Positions 12,343 through 25,380 of a DNA stretch of 64,000 nucleotides are shown piece by piece. Origin of the DNA: Volvariella volvacea V23. Its lineage: Eukaryota; Basidiomycota; Agaricomycetes; Agaricales; Pluteaceae. Under the pieces are notes generated by a model. The model was not told the origin of the DNA and did no database searches. It saw only the letters and a list, made by a program, of their open reading frames with translations. Each line of letters opens with the position of its first letter. Within the stretch, counting starts at the first letter, position 1. Location: assembly GCA_000349905.1 (NCBI GenBank), contig KB722760.1:62001-126000 (forward strand), in the 5' to 3' direction. The position numbers and the translations under genes were made by a program.

Positions 12343-13619
12343 CCTGTCCAGCAGAAGGGAATCGGGCAGAGGGATAGAGTTGGTCCATAGTGTGCACCAC
12401 GCACCGTTCGAGTACTGATTAGGCAGTGCCTCGTGTTTAGTTAACCATGCTGTTGAACATGTGAGCGGATAATCATTGAATTGGTGCAGGGTTGCATGAA
12501 TGGGGCGCCTACTTTATGCCCACGGCCTACACTCATCAACTCGAATGTAGTAACCCACCCCAACCTCCCTTCGCTCTTGAAGTACCGCCATTACATCCAC
12601 AACTCGAACCGCTTGCTCTGTGCCAGTGAATTTAAAGCTTGAGATTCGATGGATCAAAGCGGGAGTCGTGACACGCTTTCAGAGTGTGAAGAGCATGTAC
12701 TTCACTGTTGACCTTCAGAATCGATCGAAATAGATGACCACGGCCCAGGAAAAATCATCAGTGGGTTCCCAGTAAGTTCTTTATGTACGAGGTGTCTAGA
12801 ACTGCGAGTCCTGTGCACAGAGAAAAGCATTAGAGTAGCTGTGGAGTATTGAAAACTTGGGTCAATCAAGCGCGTTGAGCTGAATAGGGATCTTGTCATT
12901 TCCCACGACTAGGTGTGCGCCACTAGCGCGTTTGTGGCAAGCACCTTCCGCGTCAAATAACAAGTTATCCGTGCCGACAGCACTGTACCAGCTCGAGATA
13001 GATGGGCGAGGCACACAAGTTCTCTTGTCATTAGCTTGATTGGGCACTCCAAACAGCCTCTATACTCTTCTGTAGTGGGTTGAACACCAGCAGATTGCAT
13101 ATAAATATTGCGAATCCGAGAAATCCCTCATCCACAAGTTACAGCGATTGCAAATCAGCATCTGCACATGTGTTCGCAGTTGTACACCTAGCTCAGAAGT
13201 ACATCCAAGAGCAATAAACTTTATATCTTGACAACACGTCGGGCATAGTCATAATTCGTCGATCGCAAAGTCGAGTGCTAATCTAAAACACTTGTTCTTT
13301 CCATTACTAATTGCTTTAGGGACGCAACATGCCCGCTGTCAATGGAACACCCTGTTCATATCGGACTAGGATCGCGCACTGGATTTCATTTAGCGTAGAC
13401 TTTACTTCTTTCCGTCGGGTCCGAGGAGACGTTATCTGTCACTCACAATGCGATGCCTCGGATGCGAGAAGATCTAACACCGAGAACGTTTTAGGTTAGT
13501 GGTGGCAATAGATACAAAGGCAATCTAGGATTACATATACACAATGCAACGAGAACGTTCGTAAACATAATAACTGACAAAATGGGTTGAAGAGAAAGAT
13601 GAGTGGGTCCCCATCGATT
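12343..13619. other. Spacer between paralogues A and B
   Basis: This holds the promoter of A and the 3' flank of B. No gene is supported. A tract around 12803-12825 (GCGAGTCCTGTGCACAG) resembles sequence found at similar distance from the starts of genes B and G; see findings. Confidence 0.6.
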
Positions 13620-16029
13620 CTAATACCCTCCCTCCTCCATGATCAATTCAATCTGCCCCCGTGCATCCTTCTGTAGCCGTACCCGCAGCTTACTGACCTT
13701 GCTGTAATTCATGAAGTCTCCTTCATTGCTATCCAAGGTTGGGAACCTATACTGGTCCGAGTGCGTGAGCGCCATGAGTTGCATAAAATCTCCCATATCA
13801 ACGTGTGCTTGGTATTGCAGCATTTGGTCTCTGCGATTGGCGATAACAGCGATAACGGTGAATGTAATCGCGCTGATCGCGACCAATGTGGGTATGAGAA
13901 GAGTCGCGGCAAGAAGACCGGGCGCTGTGAGAGATCCTCCTTCTCTATCTCGAGCGTCTGATCTGAAGTCCCAGCCTAGCGTCTCGATATAAAGCGTTCC
14001 GGTCGTGCTGTGTCGCAGGGTCGTTGGGATTTGGTCAGGTATTAATGAGTTGTTACTTCGGGTCATCACAGCTTGCATTAACTAGACTTAATCAGACCAT
14101 GAGAATTACATAAGAAGAGAGATGAACATACCGTGGCACTGAATTCAAACACCCCAGTCAAGTACGCTTCCTATATGCGGCAGGAAGATTAATTGTAGTA
14201 CGCCTCATCTAGAACTTGAAACGTACCACTGTCTTCTCCACTACCTTTTGATCGGACTTCCTGGAGGCATAAACCTCCGACACCGTATTTCCGAAAGTGC
14301 TTCCCCACCATCCCTGTCCAGATTGAAAGTTGCGATACAAGACACCAAATGGCGCAACAGCGAAATCCGCATCTTGAACCTCTCGCTCCTCAACGACTTC
14401 CAATATGGTGGCCACGAATGAGTAAGCACCCTCCTCTGTCCCAGCCTGAGATTCCTCATACTTAACTCTAACAGAGGTGAGTTTTGGGATCATCTCGCAG
14501 CTCAGAGTTCCAATCATGTCGTACGCCCCTCCAAATGCATGAATAATGAATTCTTCGCACCAAATCAATTAAATAGAGAGCGAAAGAGTATGGAAACCAC
14601 ATACCATAGGCACCAGGATGGTTGGACATCGGACAGGGAGACACGAGCACGGCACTAGCATCCGTTGTTTCTCCCTGAGGAATCCTAGTAACCACAGCGG
14701 CTGGACGAGGAAGATTGAATATGAATAAAATAGAAAGTGTATACGACATACTATTATCATTAGCTTTCATGGTGGCGCCATCTGTACATGTGACATCAAG
14801 AAGTACGGCCATTAAACCAAAGCCTCTCAGGTTGAGCGTCTGATTTCTAACATCTACGCTTTGAGGATCTTTCGCCGTGCATGTTGTTTGAACCGTCATG
14901 CCTTGTTGAATCATCTCGAATGTCGTGTCAAAGCCTCGTGGGCTCTCGACTCCATACTCGAGATTGATCGTTGAGGCATAGTGAGATTGCGTATTTAGGA
15001 CGCTCTGTACGTCGCGCAGGAAAACGGGCATGATACCCCCTGGTGGTGGCGTTAGCATGTCTAAAAATATCTAGGAACATGCACTAACCGGTAGAATTAA
15101 CAAAGGAGATTTGATTAAAGTTGACGATATCTCCCGGAAAGCCAAATTTGGCGTTGACTGCCGCAGCACCGCTCGCTTGGACGGTCTGTCCAACAACGGT
15201 TTGGCCATCTGTATGAAGTTGAAAAGCGAGAAATCCTACTAGGCAAGATGTACTCTACCTGGGTATAGTGATCCTTCTCGTGTTCGGTTTGCGGCCATCT
15301 CGTAAACTTCTGGGTTGCTGATGTCTAATTCGTACCCAGACAGATCGACGGGCAAATGTATCTTAGCCGGAGTCAATAGTGTACTCCAGCTATCCGATTT
15401 TAGGCGGGAATGGCAGTAAAATTCGAACTCAACTCACGCAGTCGTTTGTGCTCCAATCAGAGTAAGACTCAAAGCAGTGACTATGGTCCATTTCAGGAAT
15501 CTCCAGCTCAGTACGGTGCGCTCTCTTGCAATCTTGACGCCGACGGCCAGGTGGTGCAAGGGCATGGGATGGGACAAACGGCATGTTATTGCGTATCTCA
15601 CCGCCTGGGAATGGAGGCTATATGTGGATCGTGAGTAGGATGGCGGGGTATAGGCGAGGGCGGGTGGACGTACAATCCCGACGCTATGGATATAAGTGTC
15701 GAAATACAGGTAACAATAAACGTCATTGCTGGGGGGTACCGCCTGGCTTGTTCAGCTAAGGAGTCAGGTAACGCTGTCGGTCGTGTTGCATTCTTCACAA
15801 AGAAAGTCCACCCGCAAAGAATGAGAAAAAGTTGGCCGGTGATGATAAGAGAAGGCCAGTAAACGCTAGGCTTCAAGAGATTCGCAAAGCAGGATCGATC
15901 TTGCACTTTACTCCTCGTGTCGAGTCAGTAAGCTGGTACTTTGAAGCAATGATGGCGTTGGACGTACTGTATCCAGCCTGGGGCACGAGTTTGCTGACCA
16001 TGTTTTTCGGAGACAAGTTGATACGACAT
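13620..16029 (-). CDS. Paralogue B of the four-helix membrane family
   Basis: Ten exons (16029-15968, 15910-15674, 15617-15438, 15389-15259, 15208-15089, 15039-14752, 14700-14605, 14552-14227, 14170-14132, 14081-13620) sum to 646 residues. It has the same layout as A, including the short N-terminal exon (MSYQLVSEKHGQQTRAPGWI), helix one (YWPSLIITGQLFLILCGWTF), the ARPT/ALPDSLAEQARRYPP-like linker, and the ectodomain cysteine blocks TTCTAKDP, VTCTDG, SPCP and GTLSCEMIPKLT. The 39-nt exon (EAYLTGVFEFSAT), helix LLIPTLVAISAITFTVIAV and tail MGDFMQLMALTHSD are also kept. Exons two to six have exactly the same lengths as in A (237, 180, 131, 120 and 288 nt), showing a recent tandem duplication. 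It is head to head with C across 948 bases. Function unknown. Confidence 0.85.
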
Positions 16030-16977
16030 CCTGTCAAGTGCAGAGGAAGCGGGCTGTGGGCCGGAATTGGTTTATGGAAGGCGCCATTCGCGGGTATTAA
16101 CTAGGCAACGCCTCGTGTTTATTGGACGATGCTGTTGAACATGTGAGTAGATTATCATAGAATTGGCGCAGGGTAGCAAGAATAGGGACGCCTCCTTTTG
16201 GATTCATAGCCTATATTTGTACCACATCATGCATTCGACTAAGCCTGACAACTCACTTCACCTTTTGTTCCTCACGTTAGAAGCACCGCAATACACGTAA
16301 CCCAAGCCGCCTTTTGAGCGCTAGTGCTGAGTAAGACGTACCGGTGCAGCCAATGGCAGAGCCTAGAAGTGAATGGGTTGAAGCACCACAGCTATGTAGC
16401 AAACAGCCATTGTCATTGGGACACGCAGTACTGTACCCTCGTTGTGCGGGGTTTCTTGGACTCCGAGTCCTGTGCATAGAAGCAACAATCAAATTGCTGT
16501 GAACGTTCAGCGCTCAGCGCTTAAGCTGGGCGTGGCTCAGATACAGTACATGAGGTTAAGGCATCCATTTCTCACGTCCACAAACTCCGCTTCAAGCTCA
16601 ACGCGTGCAACCGCGCGTCCATTAATTAACCCTCCTTCCACGACAAGCGATTTCGCTTCCCTCCACTCTGAATAACGGACTGCCAATGATCATCGGGATG
16701 ATCTTTGGTGTGCTGATCTGGGGTGATGTGTGGGCGAGGCGCCCAGGGTCTCTGTTACTCAACGGAATGCCGTACGATAGTCCAGGGTAAATGTATTGGA
16801 TCGGGCACGCTGATGCCTCATTTCGTACTATGTTCGGCTTCTCAACAGCATGTCTCGAAAGAGGCATCGAGGGTTCTTCTAGAACACCTTACTGTTTTCG
16901 AGGTGAGTACCATTCATAAGCTGTCCTCAAATTGCGTTATCGTATGCCCACCACCCCACTGGGTTGACGCGCTGACA
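16030..16977. promoter_or_regulatory. Shared divergent upstream region of paralogues B and C
   Basis: B and C are transcribed away from each other from this 948-base interval, so it must carry both promoters. It includes the tract GACTCCGAGTCCTGTGCATAG near 16459-16479, which resembles sequence upstream of A and G. No gene is supported inside. Confidence 0.5.
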
Positions 16978-19318
16978 ATGTCCCTACTCCCTCCAAGGGT
17001 GTTCTGGCCGCTGGTGGTTGTGCTTGGTCAAATTCTTCTCTTGTTCGCTGCTTGGGGATTCTATACTGCAACGGCTATAAAACCAGTCGCGCTCCCGGAA
17101 TCAACCGCAGAGCGAGCCGCCCGTTCTGCCTCAGCAGTGACACTTATCGTTACCCTACTATCCACCGTGATCGCCGTTGGGTCCAGTTAGTACGTTACCC
17201 GCCCATTCTCATCAACAAACGGAGCTGACCTCGTGAACCAACTTCGACCGAATAGTCTGTATTCGCACTCAGTTCGATATGCATTGACAACTCATTTGGT
17301 CAACCCCATGCCACTCCATCGTCTCGCTTTGGGAATCAAAATCGCGCGAGCACGCCCACTGCTTACCAGCAACGTCGCCCTTTTTGGATGGATGGTGGTT
17401 ACATTGATAAATGTTGGAATTCTGGGTGCACAAACGGCAGCGTAGGTGCTTTACGCACAACGAGAAAGCAGTAGCTAACGTCACCCCCTAGGTGGAATAC
17501 GTTGCTAACGCCAAGACGAATATTCATAGGATATGGGGCGACTGGTTCAGGCATCAACATCACTGCCCCACAGTTTGTGAGCTTCGCAGGTCGCTACATA
17601 AATGACCCCACATGGCAAGCTCCAGGTAATCATACATTTAATTTAAGTCGACAGTCGCTAACGAATATACTCAAGACAATATCCTCACCGTGTCTTCGGT
17701 GATGCAGGCCAGTGGTGTTGCGGCAGTTAATGCAGAGTTTGGTCTCCCAGCCGTTATCAATTTCAATGACGTGTCTTTCGTTAATGCCACGCGTAAGATC
17801 ATGGTTGTGGTATGTGATTCACACTTGTCTTATATCGCACTCCAGGGGGTATTATGCCGGCGTTTTTGGAGGACACGCCGAGTAGTTTGGAAACAAGAAC
17901 ACACTTCCCGGCCTCTGTTCACGTAGACACCATGGCTCAGAGTTTGCACGGGTTCAATACCAACATAACCCTCATACAACAAGGCCTTACAGCCGATGTC
18001 GAGTGTCAGCAAAGGGACCCATCACTGCACAGAGTCCGCGCTCTGGTTGGTCGTCTTCCGAGCCCCGAAGAAATTATCGGCATGACGTATGTTATGGATG
18101 TGGATTGTCCTGATGGTTCAAACCAGTCGAGTAAGTTATGCCACTTTGCGGGTATCTCTAAGTACCAACTACTTGCAGCTTGGGCTATGACCAGAGTTTT
18201 CCCACCCCGGGAAGACGGAGATGCTGTACTTACTTACATGTGTCCTACGAGTACGGACTCCAACTCCCCTGTCCGAGGTAAGTCCATTTACATTGGGTTA
18301 TATCGTATATTTCTCATTCAGTCTCTTGTATACAGAGCTCGTTATACACGGTCAGGGGCAGCTGTACGATTTCATTGGGACCTTGAGTTGTATGGTGACG
18401 CCTAAAGTTACGACTGTTGAAGTCAACTACGCCTCCTCTACAGGATTTCATAATTTGTCCTCAACTACATTTACCACTGTATCTCCACCGTTACTTGAGG
18501 AAAACATCGAAACCCTAGACGAGGTAATGGGTCCCTTCGTATTCTTGGCCCGACACCTCGTAAAGGCGCAAGTGCTAGCGGGAAATGACTTTGGCAACGT
18601 GCTATCACAGTTCTACTTTCATGATTCTATCAAATCGCAGGAAGTCCTCCAAAGTGCTACAGTGCGTTCATTTTGTTTTTTTTTTTTTTTTTTTTTTGCT
18701 GACTCGACTCACTTATCTACTTTTGCTTATTCAGGCAGCATATATCACCGGCGTCTTCGAGTTTGGTGCTACAGTAAGCTCAAATACCCTAGCTTCCTTT
18801 GACTCGCATAGCTAATTGTGGTCAATGCTTAGTTACTCCGTGCAGAATTCACAAGGAACGGCACCAGCTATTGGCCAGATCAAGGAATACCCGAACCCTT
18901 AATGTATAACTACGAGGGCACCTACACGGTTGAGACCATGGGATGGGATAACCGAACATCTCCACTAGTCCCTATACTTCTCATCATCCCCACATTAGTC
19001 GCCTTTGCTGCAATCCTATTCGTTGCCAGCACGATTTCGTGGGCGGATGCTACTGGACAAGGCCCGATGGAACCGAAGCAATGCTTCCTGGACTTGGGAG
19101 AGTTCTTACACGTTATGGCTGTTTCCTATCCTGAGAGCAAGCTACCGAGCTTGGATCAAAGCGAGAGCAAGTTTTTGGAGAGGTGCAAGGAGCTATCTGC
19201 TAGACTTGATCCCGGCAGCGACGCGGATGGGATTCGACCAAATCCTAGCAGTGATACGAACAGGATTAAACTGGAAATAAGCGACTGGGAGCCTTCACCG
19301 ACGCCTAATAAAGCGTAG
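16978..19318 (+). CDS. Paralogue C of the four-helix membrane family
   Basis: Nine exons (16978-17189, 17256-17441, 17492-17625, 17676-17792, 17846-18130, 18179-18277, 18336-18661, 18735-18773, 18833-19318) sum to 627 residues. It starts directly at the first helix exon (MSLLPPRVFW), without the extra exon of A and B. Helices are VVVLGQILLLFAAWGFY, SAVTLIVTLLSTVIAV, MVVTLINVGILGAQ and ILLIIPTLVAFAAILFV. Ectodomain blocks are VECQQRDP, VDCPDG, YMCP and GTLSCMVTPKVT, with several N-X-S/T sites. The tail carries LDLGEFLHVMAVSYPES. The first exon is nearly identical in protein sequence to that of G, more than 27 kb away, so C and G are the closest pair. One intron contains an uninterrupted run of T near 18676-18697. 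Function unknown. Confidence 0.87.
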
Positions 19319-19764
19319 GGTTCACGAGACTCTCTTCTTACTATGTTTATATTATTCCTGTCGTTTGCTTCCCACTACTACTTATGCCCATAATGACCAT
19401 ATCATGAACCAAATCTTGCGCGCTCGGGTGTTATTCGTCTGGAAGAACCGGACTATCAGTCCTAACCTTATCTTTGACAATAGTTGGGCGCCTTTCTTCC
19501 TGTCTTGGCGTTCTAGACCTGAGATTCAAATAGCAGGGCAGGGACGTCTGCCGGCATACTGCGCTTTTTCGCGGTGCGGATGAGGCGTGTATTGAATCAC
19601 GCGTCTTGCCTAATTTTATGTTAATGAAGGACCCTCATCCTGTTGAGCACCGGTTGTCAAACCGCATTGGTAAGATGTAAACTGCGCCCGTCCCTGTGTA
19701 ACCTCCTATAAAGGGCCGAATGTCCAATGGATGCAATGCAGGGTATTCCTCCATCTTCGAGCCC
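19319..19764. other. Spacer between paralogues C and D
   Basis: About 450 bases holding the 3' flank of C and the promoter of D. An in-frame upstream ATG for D occurs at 19720. Nothing else is recognised. Confidence 0.6.
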
Positions 19765-22070
19765 ATGTTTCCATTCAGTTACATCGATCTCCCACCACAC
19801 ATCAAGTGGCCATTATTGGTCATTGGGGGCCAACTTATCTTTTTGGTTGGTGGATGGGGCTTCTATATCGCGGCATCCCGACAACCAATAGCGCTTGCGG
19901 ATTTCCTCGCGGAAGCTGCCGCCGACTATCCAAATTCGATGACATTCATTATTACGCTACTCTCTACGCTTTTTGCCACTGCTTCAAGCTAGTAAGTTTG
20001 AACATCTTGTTGCTTTCTCGTTTTAACGATGATACTTTGTATAGCTTACATTCGCATGCGGTCCGATACGCCCTGACGTGCTACCTAGTTGACGAATTGA
20101 AGCTGAGCTATTTGGCTCTAGCCGTCAAGATTGCGCGGGAACGGCCCCTCCTAAGTCTGCGAAAATATAAAGCCTCAACGGTTACGTGGATAAGCTTGTT
20201 AATTCTGGGTTCCCAAACCGCCGTGTAGGTTTCTACCCAACCTGTCCTCCCCATCTCCATTGAATTTCGCTTATAGATGGACTACTTTATTCACGCCGAG
20301 ACCGATTGCACTTCCCAATGACATGACTGGGTCTGGACTTGACATTAGCAACCCTGACTTCATCCAACGTGCGGCAGGCCTTGCTCAAAACGCTTCCTTT
20401 CGTCCCGGTATGTAATAGTGTTGCTGTTCATCATCCAGCATTATTTGGTCCTGAGTGAATTTGACTAGACACGGTGGTTACGGCTGCAGCAGTCCTCCAA
20501 GCTAGTGGCGTAGCTGCTCTTAACGCGGAATTTGGTCTCCCGGCTATTGTCAATTTTAATGAGATGTCATTCATCAATTCTACCGGTAAGTAAACCTACA
20601 AGAAACTCGAGGGATTGACGCGGACTATCGGCTGCTCAGGAGGAATTATGCCTGTCTTCCTTCAAAGTACCCGAAGTATACTGAAGAGTCGGTCTGAATT
20701 CGCTCCTAGTGCAACAATAGCAGCCCTCGCACACAACCCAAGTGGATTTAGCAACAATTTTACAGTGACACAGCAAGGGGTTGTTGTTGACACGACTTGC
20801 CGAGTGCGAGACCCCCCGAATGTGCAGGTGCTCAACACTACAATGGAGTTGCCAGGCAACAATGGCAGAATGTTAGTGACCCAGGCCATGGAAGTAACCT
20901 GTCCAGATGGAGAGATTCGCAATACTGGGAGCAATGGTATGGTTCGTTACACTGAATCACGCCCTAAACTTACAAATTAATGTTCTAGGGGCATTGCTTA
21001 CGTTGTCTCAAGTAAATGGAACCAGTAGCGCGATACTGAGCTATCCCTGTCCCTTGGGTGGTAAATCACCCGGATACGGTACTGCACATGCTCTTTGTTC
21101 TTGTATAGTCACTTATTGACCCGTGGCAGAAATGGTACTTCACGGATTCGGGACATATGGTTTCATTGGCACAATCAGTTGCACGATGATTCCCCAGCTT
21201 ACGGAGGTCCAAGTTGATTACGGAAGTTCTTCCCGTTTTACGAACACATCGTACACGAACTTTGTCACAGTCGGTGAACCACAAAGCAAAGAGCTCATCG
21301 ACGATCCTACTTTCGCTGTTGTACCCTTCTCCTTCTTGCAACGTCATCTCGAAAGCAGTCAGTCACTGACTAGCAATGACTTCGGCAATATCGTGTCAAC
21401 ATATTTCTATTACCATGACCGGGAACCAGATGCTATGCCCAGGATTATAGTGCGTCTAGATTGACCAGAGCCTCAGAATTCCAACTGACATCTAGCTTTT
21501 TTTTAGGGTGCCTACCTCTCTGGGGTCTTTGAGTCTTCCGGAACGGTCAGTATTTGCTCGAGTAAGCTAGTGAATATGCAACTAACCAGCTTCTATCTAC
21601 AGATTCTTCGTGCCACTTTGACTCAAACGGACAATGGATGGCTGGACGACACCGTCCTGGGAACAATGAAATATGATATCAATGGGACCTACTTCACTGG
21701 AACAATGGGCTGGGACCACCGAAACGCACCATTGGTCCCTTGTGCCCTTATGATCACCTCTATTATCGCTATCAGCGCCATCGCATTTGTTGCCCTTGCG
21801 GCAATTAAGAGATACAACAACAGGGAAGAGTTCAACAACAAAAGATCCAAGCAAGAACATCTTGATCTAGGAGAATTTTCACACCTTATTGCTGTAGCGT
21901 TCCCTAAAGTTGACCTACCTGATTTAGACCGCGGCGAGGGCGAATTCTTGCAGAAAAGTGACGAATTGAAGGCAAGATTGGAGACTGGTCAGGATCGTGA
22001 TATTAGTATGAAGGTTTTGTCGGAGACGAAAGCTAACGACGTTGAGGAAGTTCCAAACGGGAAGGATTAG
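19765..22070 (+). CDS. Paralogue D of the four-helix membrane family
   Basis: Nine exons (19765-19991, 20045-20224, 20277-20407, 20469-20585, 20640-20936, 20989-21078, 21130-21449, 21507-21545, 21603-22070) sum to 622 residues. It keeps all four helices (for example LLVIGGQLIFLVGGWGFY and ALMITSIIAISAIAFVALA), the ectodomain cysteine blocks TTCRVRDP, VTCPDG, YPCP and GTISCTMIPQLT, the 39-nt exon (GAYLSGVFESSGT) and the tail LDLGEFSHLIAVAFPK. The start at 19765 was chosen because it aligns with the start of C; the upstream ATG at 19720 would add 15 residues. It is more divergent than the A/B or C/G pairs. It converges on pseudogene E with 269 bases between. Function unknown. Confidence 0.86.
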
Positions 22071-22339
22071 GCGTTCTTCCTGATCCAATACCCAGACTCA
22101 ATCTTCTTACTCAATGGTGTATTATATATTGTACAGTCCTTTTTCTACTCATAATTGGATCACGAACATGTAAAGTACATTATTTGCGCAACACGCGAGG
22201 TATTAGCGATGCTTGTGGTCAACGATGATAGCATTGCATAGGTTACACAATTTATTCCACGAGTAAAGTGAACCCTTTCCTCTCTCTGGCATCAACTAAC
22301 CTTACTGTAAGTTGCCTTCCACGATCCAAAATCTCACCC

Positions 22340-24452
22340 TCACTTCTGCTTAAGGCAGGCATACTCGTATTTGGGAACCCGGTCGAAACTGTGCATCAAA
22401 TCCCCCGGGTCCAAGTATTCTTGCTCCGCAAGGGGCTGGCTGCTTACGGCAGAGCGAATAGCAGCGATGGCAAGTAGAATCGAAAACAACGCGACAATAG
22501 TAGGTATGGCAAGCACGCCAGGCACAGTCCCATTTGATGCGTGGTACCACCCCAAGGTCTCCGTGGTATAGGTTCCGGTCAATTCGTAGCGCATTTGCCC
22601 GTCAACGACGGCATCTTGGAAGAATAGACCTCTTGTTTGTGTACTTGCGGCTTGGAAAAGCTGTTCAAGACATGTCAATAGGGATAAGGGAACCGTACTG
22701 AGTTAGTTTTCATACTGTTGCTCCGAACTCAAACACGCCTGTCAGGTATGCCTCCTAGGGACCGCTGATTCAGCTTCACTAGACGTAGCAGGTCGAATTG
22801 TCCTCACCAGCACTCGATCCAAGATGTCGGGCTTCCATTCGTACTGAGACTGCATGACGCTGAAATAGTCCCCTACTATGTTACCTAAATGTCCTTGATT
22901 TTGCCAGAAGACGCGCTGCAAAAATATAAATGGAACACCTGCAACGTTTACTACTTCTCGGGCTGCATGTGGTTCTGAGACCGTAATGACATCTGCAATA
23001 GAGCCGGCACTCAACAAAGCATTATTCCTGCTGTAATGTACATCAACATCCACCACTTGTGATACCGCGGTACAACTTCGGGTGCCGAGGAAGTCATAAA
23101 AGCCCGACCCGTGAATTACTATCTCTGTGGGGAAAACGATGTCATATCGGAACGCTTCGAGCAATCGGGGCCGGCGTACCATAACCAGTGGAGGCATGTT
23201 CTGTTAGATTACAGGCTGCAATAAGGATGCTACTGCCATCTGGGTACTCGTTCGTGGTCCGTGCAATAACAGTAACTGAAACCGTATGAGATAAACCACA
23301 CGGGATCGGGCACATTGCTTGCACGCACTCTGTGATAAATCCTGCTCTTCGCCATGGCAGAAATACCTTAAAATATGGGAGACTAAGTCTGAGTCGTCAC
23401 GCTGTCCAAAGACAATAGCCTCTGCCCCAGCAGGATCTCTCCTCGTGCAAGAAACGTCAACGGTAAGGCCCTGCTGTGTGACTGTATAACTGGTACTGAA
23501 GCCATTTGGTCCAATTGCAGGATTAACGAGACTGATTGTAGGCAAGAATATAGACCCTGCCTCGATAGTACTATTCGTTTCTTCCAAAAACACCGGCATA
23601 ATCCCCTCTACGGGCAAGTGTAAGTACTCAATCAGTACCACACTAGCATTGAAATATACTTGTCGAGTTGAGGAACGATCTTCCGTTGAAGTTAAAGCTT
23701 CCAGGCAAATTAAGCATGGCATTTACGCTTGCTGAACCACTTGACTGGAACAACGGGGCCGTGGTCAAGAGCATATCTATAAGTCGAGCTTTACACATAT
23801 ATTCTCCAGAAGAATTCATCGGAATTTACCAGGTCTGTAATCACTTAGTGGCACAAGACTTTGGAGTGATGGCAATAGCCTCTCGATGAAAGTGGGCTCT
23901 GTAATATTCAAACCCCATCCCGTCATTTCATGGTCAATGGTTATTCGTCGAGGCGTAAACAAGGCGTTCCAACTGACAGTGTTTGTGAGCGATTGAGTGT
24001 GAGGTTCAGGGTATATAATACTCACGCGGCGGTTTGTGCACCCAGAAGAATGATATTTATGGTAGTCAACAGTGCCCATGCCCAGTACCTGAAGCTGAGA
24101 ACGATCTTTGAATGCGAAAGTTTGACCCTAAGTGCGACGAGGTGAAGGGGCATAGGTTTTGATAGTCGCATCGCAAGGGCATATCGCATTGCGGTACCGT
24201 ACAGACTAGACCAAGCAAGTCCATTCCTTGAGGGTGCAAAAATGAAAAAAGTGTCTGCACGTACTAACTCGACGATGCCGAAAATGCAATCGAAATCAAT
24301 GTCACGATAAACGTTATCCCAGATGGATAGTCCCTCCCCGCCTCCGCAAGGTAATTTGGAAGCGCCACTGGTTGTCTTGAAGTCGCGATATAAAAGCCCC
24401 AAGCAACGAAGAAAATAGCGAGTTGACCGAGAATTATACCAAGCGGGAAATA
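22340..24452 (-). pseudogene. Paralogue E of the four-helix membrane family, probably damaged
   Basis: Most of the family protein is readable: helix one (FPLGIILGQLAIFFVAWGFY) near 24440-24380, FIVTLISIAFSASSS, the third helix ending LLGAQTAA, NALFTPRRITI, KGIMPVFLEET, VDVSCTRRDP, IAACN, GTRSCTAVSQVVDV, AYLTGVFEFGAT and the fourth helix. Two lesions are visible. At the 5' end the codon two before the helix exon (RVYFPL) is TGA and no in-frame ATG follows it, where C and G have ATG. In the tail, after LDPGDLMHSFDR, a one-base shift near 22380-22395 moves the conserved PxLSRSEGEIL segment out of frame and stops at 22340. The middle exons have good splice sites, so damage looks recent. A protein using a start I failed to see cannot be fully excluded. 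Confidence 0.65.
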
Positions 24453-25380
24453 AACACGGGGTCAAAACAGGGTAAATGGCTTCTCTACTGTGCTTCGTCC
24501 ATATCTGATGAAAGTTCAGTTGAAAGTCAATGGTAATTAAATATAGCCATACTCACTCTACATCAGAAACGATGTCGGATTTTCTGTCCTCTGAGCCCAT
24601 AGCTGGAGCGAGAGTAAGGACGAGAGAGAACGCAGAGAACAGAGGGAATCAACAAGAGAAATGGGATTTCAGTTCTTGGCATGGACCCCATATCACCCCC
24701 AATGTGACGAGTCCCTTGAATTCTGTTGAGTCCTGGTGCCGGCCGGGCGCTAGAGTAATTCTCTTGGGGATAGGGAGGCTGGAAGACCTGAATTGAAAGC
24801 CCGAGGAAGGCAAAATCACCGCCTTGGCGAGTGGTCCTAATTCAGATTGTAGGACCCGTGCTTCTAAAGCTTCCTTTCTAACGGAATTACCCAAAGGGAC
24901 CCCATCACGTTCGTGAGATATCAACCTAGTGGGAATAAACACTCGGGACTGCCTATCTGTTGATACCCCCTACCTGCTGGGAGACATGGTTGAACTTTAG
25001 GTTAACATTTATTGTAAACGCCGACCCAGTTCAGAAAACTTCCCAGCCGAAAGACCTTGAAGTAAAGCGATCCTTGGTTGGACGCTAAATAGTGTCCTTG
25101 GGATCACGTCACTTCTCACCTAATCTGGAGATGTAGTGATTGGAAGTATCTGCCACCCTGAGCGTCGCGATACGAGCCCCTGTGCGCCTTTCGTTTGGTA
25201 GCCCTCAATCACAAATCCACCAGAACAACTGCAACTCCTGAATTGGGTTACAGCGTCGAGGAGGGTCACCTGAGTTAATCGAAATGTTTATTTCCGCAGC
25301 GTATCCGGACATTAACATAATTGATAACTCAGCGTCTACTCGGCAATTCATTAAGAAGCATAAAGGGGCGACCGGAAAAA
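24453..25380. other. Intergenic region upstream of E and downstream of the sorting nexin
   Basis: About 930 bases. Open frames here overlap on both strands and have no recognisable content. I see no gene. Confidence 0.6.

Noticed and set aside
24530..24942. Possible short gene between E and the sorting nexin
   Set aside because: Frames on both strands, no conserved residues, and no paralogue elsewhere in the window.
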